From Candidatus Adiutrix sp. (lineage in GTDB: Bacteria > Desulfobacterota > Desulfarculia > Adiutricales > Adiutricaceae), in assembly GCA_031263565.1 (NCBI GenBank), contig JAISFR010000095.1, positions 1 to 54,836 on the forward strand: a stretch of 54,836 bases of DNA, given 5' to 3'. Made by a program: the position numbers and the translations under genes. The notes under the pieces were generated by a model, which had not been told where the DNA came from, searched no databases, and saw nothing but the letters and a program-made list of their open reading frames with translations. Shown in pieces: positions 42,208 through 50,954 of this stretch. Every line of letters starts with the position of its first letter. Within the stretch, counting starts at the first letter, position 1.

Positions 42208-43740
42208 GTGCTGGGCCAGGTCATCAGCGGCACCCTTCTGGGCATTGACGGACTGAAGATTGAGGTCCAGGTGGATCTCTCCGGCGGTCTGCCGCGCTTT
42301 GACACCGTGGGCCTGCCCGAAGGCGCGGTCCGCGAGAGCAAGGACCGGGTCAAGGCCGCCTTGAAGCATCAGGGCTACCCCTTTCCAGGGGAACGGGTGA
42401 CGGTCAACCTGGCCCCGGCCGATATCCGCAAGGAGGGGGCCGCCTTTGACCTGCCCATTGCCGTGGGTCTCCTGATGGCCCAGGGCCTTTTGGAACCGCA
42501 AAATGTGGCCGAACAGCTCCTGGTGGGCGAATTGGGCCTCAGCGGCGAACTGAGGCCCATCCGGGGCGCTCTGGCTTTGGCCATGACCGCCCGCGAGGCG
42601 GGTCTGCGCGGCCTGATCCTGCCCCGGGCCAATGCCCTGGAGGCGGCCGTGGCCACCGGCCTGGAGGTTCGCCCGGCCGACAGCCTGGGGCAGGTGGTCG
42701 ATTTTTTGAAAGGCCGGGCCGAACTGCCGCCCCTGCCGCCGGCCACCGGTTTGGACCAGGCCCCGGAAGACGAGTCCGGCCCGGATCTGGCCGAGGTGCG
42801 CGGCCAGGAAAGGGCCAAGCGGGCCCTGACCGTAGCCGCCGCCGGAGGCCACAATCTGCTCCTGATCGGCCCGCCGGGCAGCGGCAAGACCATGCTGGCC
42901 CAGCGCCTGCCCTCGATTCTGCCGCCGCTGGGCTTTGAGGAGGCCGTGGAAACCACCAAGATCTACAGCGCGGTGGGCCGTTCCCCGGAAAACCGGCCCC
43001 TGGTGACCGCCCGGCCTTTCCGCAGCCCCCACCACACCATCTCCGACATCGGCCTCATCGGCGGCGGGCGCTATCCCCGGCCCGGCGAGGTCTCCCTGGC
43101 CCATAACGGAGTGCTCTTCCTGGACGAACTGCCGGAATTCAAAAAAAGCGTGCTCGAGGTTCTGCGCCAGCCCCTGGAAGACGGCCTGGTCTCGGTGGCC
43201 CGGGCGTCCTCAAGCCTGGTTTTCCCGTCCCGCTTTATGCTGGTGGCGGCCATGAACCCCTGCCCCTGCGGCTATCTGGGCGATGCCCGCCGGAAATGCC
43301 GCTGCCCGGAGAAGGACATCCACAAATACCGGGCCCGGGTCTCCGGCCCCCTCCTGGACCGCCTGGACATCCATCTGGAGGCCCCGGCCGTCAATTACGA
43401 GGATCTGGCCTCCGACCTCCCGGTGCTGGATTCCCGAACCGTCCGCCAGCAGGTGAGCCGGGCCCGGGCCATCCAGGCCGAACGATTCGCCGGCCGGGGC
43501 CTTTACGTCAACGCCCAGATGTCCAGCGGACAGGTCCGCAAGTGGGCCCCTTTAGGCTCCGGGGCCCAAAAACTTCTGGCCGGCGCCATGAAACAACTGG
43601 GCTTTTCAGCCCGGGCCTATACCCGCATCATCAAGCTGGCCCGGACTATCGCCGACCTGGAAGCCGCCGCGGATATCGCTCCGCCCCATCTGGCCGAAGC
43701 CATCAGCTACCGGGCGCTGGACCGCAACGTCCCCGACTGA
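42208..43740 (+). CDS. comM: YifB/ComM-family Mg-chelatase-like AAA+ ATPase
   Basis: A 510-residue protein. The N-terminal Lon-S5-like domain (FDTVGLPEGAVRESKDRV) precedes an Mg-chelatase-type AAA+ core with Walker A GPPGSGKTML, Walker B LFLDELPEF and the cysteine block NPCPCGYLGD, and a C-terminal Mg_chelatase_C domain (SARAYTRIIKLARTIADL). In Vibrio, ComM promotes branch migration during natural transformation. The gene starts with GTG; AAGGAA lies upstream. Its stop overlaps the start of the secreted leucine-rich-repeat gene by one base (TGATG). Confidence 0.93.
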   Translation: MLGQVISGTLLGIDGLKIEVQVDLSGGLPRFDTVGLPEGAVRESKDRVKAALKHQGYPFPGERVTVNLAPADIRKEGAAFDLPIAVGLLMAQGLLEPQNVAEQLLVGELGLSGELRPIRGALALAMTAREAGLRGLILPRANALEAAVATGLEVRPADSLGQVVDFLKGRAELPPLPPATGLDQAPEDESGPDLAEVRGQERAKRALTVAAAGGHNLLLIGPPGSGKTMLAQRLPSILPPLGFEEAVETTKIYSAVGRSPENRPLVTARPFRSPHHTISDIGLIGGGRYPRPGEVSLAHNGVLFLDELPEFKKSVLEVLRQPLEDGLVSVARASSSLVFPSRFMLVAAMNPCPCGYLGDARRKCRCPEKDIHKYRARVSGPLLDRLDIHLEAPAVNYEDLASDLPVLDSRTVRQQVSRARAIQAERFAGRGLYVNAQMSSGQVRKWAPLGSGAQKLLAGAMKQLGFSARAYTRIIKLARTIADLEAAADIAPPHLAEAISYRALDRNVPD

Positions 43741-45125
43741 TGACCGGCCGCCGCCCATATTTATTCCCGGCCCTGGCCCTGCTGGGGCTGCTGACCGCCC
43801 TGCCCTTGTCGGCCCAGAAAGCTGATCAGGCCTATGAGTCAAGGGCCCAGGAAGTGCTGGCCGCGCTTTCCCGCATCAACGGGCTGGACGGCCTGAACCC
43901 CGACACCCCAGGCGCCTGGCCGGAGCTCACGGACCCGGGCGCCCTGACCGCCCCCGGCCGTTCGGCCCGGGGCGCGGCCTGGCAACGCGGTCAGAACCCG
44001 GCCAGCCTGGAAAGCCTGGTTCTGGTCGGGCAAGGCCTGGCCCGGGTGGCCGATTTCAGCGGCCTGAGGTCCCTGGTCCGGCTGGAATTGACCGATAACG
44101 CCCTAAGGGGCCTGAACCTGGCCGGCGACAGCGCCCTGGTCATTCTGGCCGCCGGGCGGAATCAGCTCAAAAACCTGGACCTCGGCTCCTGCCCGAATCT
44201 GGAACTCTTAGCTCTTTCCGACAATCAACTGGAAAAACTGGAGCCGGCTTCGGCCCCCCGCCTGAAAGCGCTCCAGGCGGCCATGAACCGCCTGACGGCC
44301 CTTGACCTCCGGGGCAACCCGGAACTGGTCCGCCTGGATTTGGCCAATAATCAACTGACCGGCCTGGATCTTTCCGGCAACCCGGCTCTGAGCCTTTTGT
44401 CGCTGTCTTACAACCGGCTGAAATACCTGAACCTGTCGGCCAACCCGCTTCTGACCGATCTGGGGCTCAGGGACAATGAGCTGAAACGCCTGGATCTGGG
44501 CGCCAATCCCTTTCTGAGCGAACTGAACGTCAGCCGCAATCAATTGACGGAACTGGATCTCGGCCGGGCGGCCGCTTTGCGCCGGCTGGCGGCCGGGCAA
44601 AACCTCATCGCCGGGCTGGATCTCTCGGCCAACCCCAGGCTCGAAAGCCTCGATCTCCAGGCTAACCCTCTGACCGAAATCAGAACCGGCCAAAATGAGC
44701 TGGCCGAACTGAGCACCCTGAATCTGGACGGCTGCCGCCTGCCCCTGTCCAAGCTGGCCTTCTGGTCCGGCCGGGCCCGGCTTCGCGGCCGCCTGGGCAA
44801 CCAGGAAAAGGTTTTATTCGAATATAAATGCCTGGCGCCGGATGAACCCCTGGACCTTTCCGGCGAAATGAGCATTGACGGGCAGCCCACGGCCTTTCAA
44901 GTTCTGACCGAAAAAAGGCGGCGGGTCAAGCCGGATGATTATGAAATTGCCGAAGGCTTGATCCGCTTCAAGAAACCCGGCCGCTACCTGGTGGAAATGA
45001 CTAACGGCCGGGTCTTGTCCAGCGAGAGCAAGCGGGCCGGCGGCCAACTGCGGGCCTATAAGGCCAGGGCCGTCACCGGCCTGGTGGAAGTGGCTTCACA
45101 GCCCCTAAGCGACAAAAACCATTAA
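43740..45125 (+). CDS. Secreted leucine-rich-repeat protein
   Basis: A 461-residue exported protein. A signal peptide (residues ~8-25, FPALALLGLLTALPLSAQ) is followed by about a dozen repeats of 21 residues of the form LxxLDLSxNPxLxxLxLxxNxL, between about residues 100 and 330. A C-terminal beta-rich domain of about 130 residues follows (GRYLVEMTNGRV). The start at 43740 overlaps the ComM stop; the same frame is open far upstream inside ComM, but those residues are antisense-like proline-rich noise. The next gene is a paralogue without a signal peptide. The repeats suggest a protein-binding surface in the periplasm or outside. Confidence 0.8.
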   Translation: MTGRRPYLFPALALLGLLTALPLSAQKADQAYESRAQEVLAALSRINGLDGLNPDTPGAWPELTDPGALTAPGRSARGAAWQRGQNPASLESLVLVGQGLARVADFSGLRSLVRLELTDNALRGLNLAGDSALVILAAGRNQLKNLDLGSCPNLELLALSDNQLEKLEPASAPRLKALQAAMNRLTALDLRGNPELVRLDLANNQLTGLDLSGNPALSLLSLSYNRLKYLNLSANPLLTDLGLRDNELKRLDLGANPFLSELNVSRNQLTELDLGRAAALRRLAAGQNLIAGLDLSANPRLESLDLQANPLTEIRTGQNELAELSTLNLDGCRLPLSKLAFWSGRARLRGRLGNQEKVLFEYKCLAPDEPLDLSGEMSIDGQPTAFQVLTEKRRRVKPDDYEIAEGLIRFKKPGRYLVEMTNGRVLSSESKRAGGQLRAYKARAVTGLVEVASQPLSDKNH

Positions 45126-45184
45126 TTGCCGAACAGTATCCATTATTCAGACCATCGGAAATTAGGAGAATCCCGGTAAAAGCC

Positions 45185-46810
45185 ATGCCCGGCCGTCGAA
45201 AAAAAAATCTCAGCCGTTTTGAACGCTTCCGCCGCTGGATGTTCGGCAGCGGTCATCTCGGTTACGACCCCGAGGCCAGGGAATTGTTTCGCCGTCTGGC
45301 CGAGGCCAACGGCTTTGATCTCTGGCCCCCGGACCGTTCGGCCGAGTGGGAGGTCAGCCCGGATCTCAGCCTCCACCAGGGGGTGGAGTGGCGCGACCAA
45401 AGCCGGGAAGAGATGCTGGGCCTGAACCTGAGCGCGCAGGGCCTGTGGGGTCTTCTGGACCTGAGCGGCCTGACCGCCCTGGAGCGGCTCTACCTGGCCG
45501 GCAACGAGCTTGAGGCCCTGCGGCTGGACGACAATGACGGTCTGAAGGAACTGGATCTGGCCGGCAACCGGGTTTTTCGCCTCAATCTCCGGGGCGCGCC
45601 CAATCTGGAGGATCTGGATCTCAGCGCCAACCGGCTGACCAGCCTGGATCTGTCCCAAAACCGCCATCTGGTCTCGGTCTGCGTCAGTGACAATCGCCTG
45701 ATCGAGCTGGATCTGTCCGGGGCGCTCAAACTGCGGCGGCTGCTGGCCGACAGCAATCAACTGACGGAAATAAGGGTCGATAAATGCCCGGATCTGACTT
45801 TTCTGGCGGTCTTTGAAAACCGCCTGTCAGATCTCGACCTGAGCCGCAACGCTCTTTTGGAGACTTTGAGCGCGTCCGACAACCAATTGCGCGGCCTGGA
45901 CCTGACCCATAACCCTCATCTGGCCTACCTCAACGTCTACAATACCGGTCTGAGCGAACTCGACCTGCGCCTCAATTCTCAACTCTGGTATTTGGTGGCG
46001 GTCGGCAATCAACTGGAGGAACTGGATCTCTCCGGCCAGAGGCATCTGACTCATCTGGCGCTTTCCGGCAACCTCCTGGCCGCTCTGGAAGTGGGCCGCA
46101 ACAAGAACCTGCGCACCCTGGACGTGGCCGACAACCGCCTGGAGAGCCTGGATCTGACCCCCAACCAAAATCTCTGGTACGTCTACGCGGCTCTCAACCG
46201 GCTGCGGGAACTGGATCTTTCGGCCAACCCCCATCTTTTGATCCTGGACGTCAGCCAGAACCGCCTGACGGGTCTCCAACTGGCCCGCTGCCCCAAACTC
46301 CAGCGTCTTCTGGCGGCCGACAATCAAATCGGGCGGCTGGACGTCAGCCACAACCCGGACCTGGAGCGTCTCTTCGTCACCCGCAACCCCCTGGAGAACA
46401 TCCACTTCGGCCCTCACCGCCACAAGCGGCTCAAGGAGGTGGACCTGAGCGAAGGGCGCCTGCCTTTGAGCGTTCTGAAAAAATGCGTGGGGCGCGGTTC
46501 GGAACTGACCCTTCTGGGCCCCCAGAACCAGGTCTTTTTTGAGGAACTGAAGCTTCCGGCCGGCCCGGGCTGCCGCCTGGATCTGTCTTCCGAAGCCTCC
46601 TTCGAATCCTGCCCCTCCAGCTTCACGGTCCTGAACGAAAACCGGGAACCGGCGCCCCCCTCCCTGGCCAGGGTCGAAGGCGGTCTGGTTTATTTCCGGC
46701 GGCCCGGCCGCTATCAGGTGCGGATCAGCCATCCCCTCGTCGTCTCCAACACACCCGGGCATTTTGAGCCGGCCCAGGTTTTCACCGGCTGGATCGAGGT
46801 AACCGGCTGA
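45185..46810 (+). CDS. Leucine-rich-repeat protein, paralogue without signal peptide
   Basis: A 541-residue protein. A basic start (MPGRRKKNLSRFERFRRW) and an ~80-residue N-terminal region precede about 16 repeats of the same 21-residue LxxLDLSxNPxL type, up to about residue 430. The C-terminal domain aligns by eye with that of the upstream gene: GRLPLSVL, LDLSSEASF, SFTVLNENR, RRPGRYQV and TGWIEV all have counterparts. No signal peptide or membrane segment is visible, so it is probably cytoplasmic, unlike its neighbour. The ribosome-binding site is weak. It converges with the GGDEF gene across a strong terminator. Confidence 0.78.
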   Translation: MPGRRKKNLSRFERFRRWMFGSGHLGYDPEARELFRRLAEANGFDLWPPDRSAEWEVSPDLSLHQGVEWRDQSREEMLGLNLSAQGLWGLLDLSGLTALERLYLAGNELEALRLDDNDGLKELDLAGNRVFRLNLRGAPNLEDLDLSANRLTSLDLSQNRHLVSVCVSDNRLIELDLSGALKLRRLLADSNQLTEIRVDKCPDLTFLAVFENRLSDLDLSRNALLETLSASDNQLRGLDLTHNPHLAYLNVYNTGLSELDLRLNSQLWYLVAVGNQLEELDLSGQRHLTHLALSGNLLAALEVGRNKNLRTLDVADNRLESLDLTPNQNLWYVYAALNRLRELDLSANPHLLILDVSQNRLTGLQLARCPKLQRLLAADNQIGRLDVSHNPDLERLFVTRNPLENIHFGPHRHKRLKEVDLSEGRLPLSVLKKCVGRGSELTLLGPQNQVFFEELKLPAGPGCRLDLSSEASFESCPSSFTVLNENREPAPPSLARVEGGLVYFRRPGRYQVRISHPLVVSNTPGHFEPAQVFTGWIEVTG

Positions 46811-46821
46811 CGGCCAATGAA

Positions 46822-46861
46822 AAACCCCGCCGCCCAGGCGGCGGCCGGAGCGGCGGGGTTT
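46822..46861. terminator. Bidirectional terminator between LRR and GGDEF genes
   Basis: A perfect 12-bp stem (46822-46833 with 46850-46861) has AAA at its left end and TTT at its right end, so it serves both convergent genes. Confidence 0.8.
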
Positions 46862-46880
46862 GCCCGGCTTGAAATTTTTT

Positions 46881-47864
46881 TCAGGCTCCGGGCAAAAGGC
46901 TGTGGGTCCAGGGGTCGCGCTGGCGGACGGTGTTTTTGCCGGCGTGCTTGGCGTCATAGAGGGCCAGATCGGCCCGGGAGATGAACTCGCGGGAATCCTC
47001 GCCCGGGCGGTAGATGGTGCAGCCGATGCTGGCCGTGACCCGGCGCTCGATGCCGAAATCGTGCTCGGCCACCAGACGCCGGATCTTTTCAGCCACCTGC
47101 ATGGACTGGGATAGGCTGGTGTTGGGGGCGATGATGGCGAATTCCTCGCCGCCGTAGCGCACCGGGGCGTCATTCTTACGCAGCGAACGCCTCAGTATTT
47201 CGCCGATCTGGGTGAGGATGGAGTCGCCGGTCAGATGCCCGAAATCGTCGTTGATGGCCTTAAAATCGTCGATGTCCAGCATCAGCAGGGCCAGGTTGGG
47301 GGCATAGGTGCGGAGATTGGCGATCTGGTTCTGCAGAATGTCCAGAAAAGCGCCGCGGTTATAGAGTTTGGTCAGCGAGTCGTAAAGGGCCCGCTTTTTA
47401 AAGGCGTTGAGGGCGCTGGTGATTTTGCGGCGTTCCAGGAGTTCCACCCGGGCCTTGCGCAGGATGCGGACCCTTTCGGCGTATTCATCGCGCACCGCCT
47501 GAACCAGAAGGACTTTGGCCTCCTCAATCACCCGGGCGGTGGCCGTCAGCGGCACTTCTTCGCCGCCGCCGGTCTCCTCCACCCAGATGCCCGAGCAGAG
47601 GCTGGCCCCCACAGCCGGATCTTTTTCAAAAAAGTCCTCGGCCTCCTCCAGAAAAAACTCCAGCATGGGCGAATACTGCCAGGGGGCGTCGCAGTGAGAC
47701 CCGTCGTCCCCCTGGGGAAAAAGCTGGGTATAAAAACAGGGGGCCAGGCCGCAGAAGCGGTAGACCCGGGGCCCGAGACGGCGCAGAACAGCCACCTCCA
47801 TAGCCATCAGGATGTGGAAACCCAAGGCGGCAGGCGGCGGGGGAATCTTGTCGGAACTGGTCAT
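46881..47864 (-). CDS. GGDEF diguanylate cyclase
   Basis: A 327-residue soluble cyclase making c-di-GMP from two GTP. The catalytic GGEEF lies at 238-242, with metal-binding D197/D200 in LDIDDF and an intact RxxD inhibitory site at 229-232 (RKND), so product feedback is expected. The N-terminal ~150 residues are an unrecognised sensor-like region ending in a helix (EYAERVRILRKARVELLERR). Its ATG overlaps the GTPase stop by one base (TGATG), so the two are translated together. Confidence 0.92.
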   Translation of the reverse strand: MTSSDKIPPPPAALGFHILMAMEVAVLRRLGPRVYRFCGLAPCFYTQLFPQGDDGSHCDAPWQYSPMLEFFLEEAEDFFEKDPAVGASLCSGIWVEETGGGEEVPLTATARVIEEAKVLLVQAVRDEYAERVRILRKARVELLERRKITSALNAFKKRALYDSLTKLYNRGAFLDILQNQIANLRTYAPNLALLMLDIDDFKAINDDFGHLTGDSILTQIGEILRRSLRKNDAPVRYGGEEFAIIAPNTSLSQSMQVAEKIRRLVAEHDFGIERRVTASIGCTIYRPGEDSREFISRADLALYDAKHAGKNTVRQRDPWTHSLLPGA

Positions 47865-48367
47865 CAGCTTCGTCCCATCATTTTGGCCGACAGGGCGCTG
47901 AAGGCCAATTCCACGTTGAGGCCGGTGCGGGCGCTGGTCTTAAGGACCTCCAGGCCGCTGTTCTTCAGGGAGTCAATGACCTTCTCGGTAATTTCCCATT
48001 TGTCGCTGAGATCGTCTTTGTTGATGATCAACAGGTGCGGAGTGTCGTGCCCCAGGATATCGAGCGCGGTGTTGCGAAGCATCAGGGCCACCGACAGGGT
48101 CGACCCCCGGGTGCCGTCGACCACGAAGAAGAGGCCGGAGGCGCCTTTGATGTAGGAGATGTTGACCGAGTGGTAATCGTCCTGCCCTTCGAGGTCCCAG
48201 AGCATAAGGTTGAGGGTTTCCCCGCCGATGTCCAAAGTTTTTTTGCTGACTTTGACCCCCACCGAGGACAGGTAGTCATCGGAGAAGATGGAACGGACAA
48301 AGCGCTGCACCAGGGCGGTCTTGCCCACGGCCAGGGAGCCGATCATGCATATCTTCTTGCTCAACAT
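47864..48367 (-). CDS. Rab/Ras-like small GTPase
   Basis: A 167-residue single-domain GTPase. GSLAVGKT at 10-17 is the P-loop (K16), WDLEGQD at 57-63 is switch II with the Ras-type glutamine retained (Q62), NKDD at 116-119 sets guanine specificity, and TSA at 144-146 is the G5 loop. The switch I threonine is a serine (S35 in SVGV). The absence of lipidation cysteines means membrane contact must come through partners. The ATG at 48367 matches related proteins; the frame extends 33 codons upstream without family similarity. Cyanobacteria and deltaproteobacteria have similar GTPases beside OmpA-like proteins, as here. It has its own promoter. Confidence 0.88.
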   Translation of the reverse strand: MLSKKICMIGSLAVGKTALVQRFVRSIFSDDYLSSVGVKVSKKTLDIGGETLNLMLWDLEGQDDYHSVNISYIKGASGLFFVVDGTRGSTLSVALMLRNTALDILGHDTPHLLIINKDDLSDKWEITEKVIDSLKNSGLEVLKTSARTGLNVELAFSALSAKMMGRS

Positions 48368-48497
48368 GCCGCCCGCCTGCGACGTTTTATATCCCTGCCG
48401 GCCCACGGCCGACCGTAAAAAACCCTCATAAAGGATCCCGCCCGTAATTCTATACCAAAATTCCATACCAAAAGACTACTTTTAGCATAGTTTATAC

Positions 48498-48526
48498 TTT
48501 ATATCATGAAAAAATCATTTTTTCAA
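48498..48526 (-). promoter_or_regulatory. Sigma-70-type promoter for the GTPase-GGDEF pair
   Basis: On the minus strand TTGAAA (48521-48526) and TATAAA (48498-48503) are 17 bases apart. Transcription would start near 48491, giving a leader of about 125 bases before the GTPase ATG at 48367. A read-through transcript from the OmpA-like gene is also possible. Confidence 0.6.
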
Positions 48527-48553
48527 ATTCAGGGCACCGAATGAACCAGGCCG

Positions 48554-50797
48554 TCAATCCAGAGCCAGCGAGGCGCCGCGGCGGCTGAGGTGAACCCGGA
48601 GTTCGATCTTGCGGCTCACTTGATCGGCCGCGGCCCGGTCGTCCCGGCTGCGGGCTTCGGCGGCAAAGTCGGCCCCCATGCCATAAGTGGAGATGGGGAT
48701 GCTGGAGCCCCGGGCGTAAAGCATGGCGGCCAGGGTTTTGGCCCGGGCCTGACTCAACTCGTAATTGTACTTCTGGCTGCCGCTGGAATCGGTATGCCCG
48801 TAAATGGTCAGGGCCACAGCCAGATTCATTCGCCCGGCCAGTTTTTCCAAAGCCGCCAGATCGTCGACCGCCGCTCTGAGCTTGGCGGCATCTTCGGGCA
48901 GCGGCTGGTCTTTGTCGAGCGGAAAAAGAATGACCACCCGGTTGATCTCGTCGGCCAGGTTTTTAAGTTCTATGGTGTCCTGGTCGTCGCGGACCTGGCT
49001 GAAATCGGCCCGGCTGAGGCCCGGAGTGCTCAGAACTTTCTCCCGGACGGCCTCCCGCCAACCGATGGAAGCCCGGCCGTGAAGATGTAAAACATTGTTG
49101 TCGTCCAGCTCGGCTCTGACCCCGTTTTCCGGATCGACCAGCCCGCTGATGGTCACCCGGCCCAGGCCGGGCACGGCCGACAGGCGCTCGAACATCGATA
49201 AGATCCAAGTCAGCGGAACCGGCCCGCTGATGGTCAGGGTGCTGGAGCCCTGGTCAAAGACCGTGCCGAGCCCTTCGGGTTTATTGTCCTTCAAGAGCGC
49301 GGCCACTCTTTTGTCCACAATTTCCTGATCCTGGGAGATAAAGGGCAGATAAAGGATCTGGAAGCGCTCGGCGGGCAGCCCGCCGCCGATCAGGGCCTGA
49401 TCGACCGGGGCGGCCAGTTCGTCTTTCAGGCAGGTTATTTCCCAGCGCCCCAGAAGGCTGGGGACCACGCGCAGGAGAGTCAGGCCGGGGCCGGCGGCTT
49501 TTTGGTGGACCATCCGCTCCAGGCTGCGGGTTTCGAAGTATTTGCAGCCGAAAAAGCCGCCCCCAGCCAGGATGACGATCATCAGAGCCAGGGGCAGGAG
49601 GCGCAAGGCCAGGGGCAGCTTCTGGTCCTCGTCCTTGTATCGGGAAATCAGGAGGCTTTCGAGATGGCGGCCGGCTTTTTTGAAGGGTTCGGTGTCGTCT
49701 TTGAAGGAATCCAGCTCGTCGGCCAAATCCATGACCATCAGTTCCAGCGCGGCCTGCATGTCGATGCGCAGGTTGGGCGGGGCCTGGCCGCGCACCACGC
49801 AGGCCAGATAGGCCTGGGGGGCCTGGACGATGTAGACGTTGACGTCCCCGAATTCCAGGGTGTTCAGTTCCCCTTCGGCAAAGCTGTCGTTGACGAACTG
49901 CTGAATGACGGTCAGCATGGCCGCCACTTGGTCGCCTTCGGCGTCTTTGGTTTCCACGCCTTCCATGACCAGATGGATGAGCGGCAGGGCTGTGGCCGTG
50001 TGAACGAAGAAGACCTGCTCCACCTGATAATCGAGAGTGTGCAGGAGCACCACCTCGCTGAAATCCCGGCCGGTGCGCTTGGCTTCCAGGTACCATTTCA
50101 GGCCGGTCAGGGAGAAGCTTTTTTCCAGGGTGCGGCTTAAATTGTGTACCCGGCTGCGGATGCTTTCGGAGATGGAGCGGCGGATGGCCGGTCCGATGAC
50201 CGGGAAGAGATTGTCGGCCAGTTCATTGGGGTTGTTGCGAACCGAGTTGCGCACGATCTGGTTGACAGTGGGCTTTAAGACCCCGATCAGTTCGTTGTCG
50301 TGCATGACCCTCAGGCGGATGGCCTCGGTGACTACCCGGCTGAGGGCCCGGGCCAGCCGCTCGGGATCCGACAGGTGCCGGTGAAGGCTTTCCAGGCCTT
50401 CGATTTCGCGGCCCAACAAAAGGCGCCGCAGGCGCTCCAGGTCCTGATCGTCGGGCCTGGCGGCCAGGTCAGGCAATTCCGACCCGTCCTGGATTTTGAA
50501 CCCCTGGAGATAGTCGTCGGCTCGCTCCGGGGCCGGATCGTCATCCCGCGACTCGGCCTCTTCGGCGGCCGGGGCGGCCACCAGTTCGTTGACCAGGGCC
50601 AGGAGGTTTTCCTCCCGGGAGTAATCCGGGCCGGGGTCGGCCGAAGACTGTTTACCGGCCGAAAGCTCTGGCGCGGCGGAGGCGGGCTCGGCTTCGCCGC
50701 TCGGAGGGGCCGCCTGGGAATCGGCCGCCTCCGGGTTCAGCTCTTCAGGTGGAACGGACGCGCCCGCGCCCGGCCCGCGTTTTTTAAAAAAACCCAT
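48554..50797 (-). CDS. Trans-envelope OmpA-like protein with large cytoplasmic domain
   Basis: A 747-residue protein. Residues 1-115 are a Pro/Ala/Glu-rich disordered start. LERLRRLLLGREIEGL at about 121 begins a conserved cytoplasmic domain of about 270 residues (also seen in cyanobacterial OmpA-family proteins): IRRSISESIRSRV, GLKWYLEAKRTGRDFSEVVL and VVRGQAPPNLR. One membrane segment at ~395-418 is followed by a periplasmic BON-like region and a C-terminal OmpA peptidoglycan-binding domain (IYGHTDSSGSQKYN, then LSQARAKTLA). It could tie peptidoglycan to the cytoplasmic GTPase next to it. The ATG at 50797 with AGGA upstream is preferred to the TTG at 50815. Confidence 0.85.
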   Translation of the reverse strand: MGFFKKRGPGAGASVPPEELNPEAADSQAAPPSGEAEPASAAPELSAGKQSSADPGPDYSREENLLALVNELVAAPAAEEAESRDDDPAPERADDYLQGFKIQDGSELPDLAARPDDQDLERLRRLLLGREIEGLESLHRHLSDPERLARALSRVVTEAIRLRVMHDNELIGVLKPTVNQIVRNSVRNNPNELADNLFPVIGPAIRRSISESIRSRVHNLSRTLEKSFSLTGLKWYLEAKRTGRDFSEVVLLHTLDYQVEQVFFVHTATALPLIHLVMEGVETKDAEGDQVAAMLTVIQQFVNDSFAEGELNTLEFGDVNVYIVQAPQAYLACVVRGQAPPNLRIDMQAALELMVMDLADELDSFKDDTEPFKKAGRHLESLLISRYKDEDQKLPLALRLLPLALMIVILAGGGFFGCKYFETRSLERMVHQKAAGPGLTLLRVVPSLLGRWEITCLKDELAAPVDQALIGGGLPAERFQILYLPFISQDQEIVDKRVAALLKDNKPEGLGTVFDQGSSTLTISGPVPLTWILSMFERLSAVPGLGRVTISGLVDPENGVRAELDDNNVLHLHGRASIGWREAVREKVLSTPGLSRADFSQVRDDQDTIELKNLADEINRVVILFPLDKDQPLPEDAAKLRAAVDDLAALEKLAGRMNLAVALTIYGHTDSSGSQKYNYELSQARAKTLAAMLYARGSSIPISTYGMGADFAAEARSRDDRAAADQVSRKIELRVHLSRRGASLALD

Positions 50798-50954
50798 GGC
50801 CTGTCCTGATGCCAATTTTTACTTCAGAGCCGGGCAGGACCCGGGGCCAGCTCCGACGACCTTTGCTCGGCCGCCGCAATTAACCGCCCGGGTCGAATTT
50901 GATGAAAGGAAGCGTCTGTTCCCTGTAAGATTTTTCAATACCTGGAACTGGGAA

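Noticed and set aside
43296-43739. N-terminal extension of the first LRR protein into comM
   Set aside because: These ~150 residues are proline/arginine-rich and overlap the comM core; the ATG at 43740 opens a normal signal peptide.
48368-48466. 33-codon extension of the small GTPase
   Set aside because: It has no family similarity and would precede the usual start just before the P-loop strand; the shorter start was chosen.
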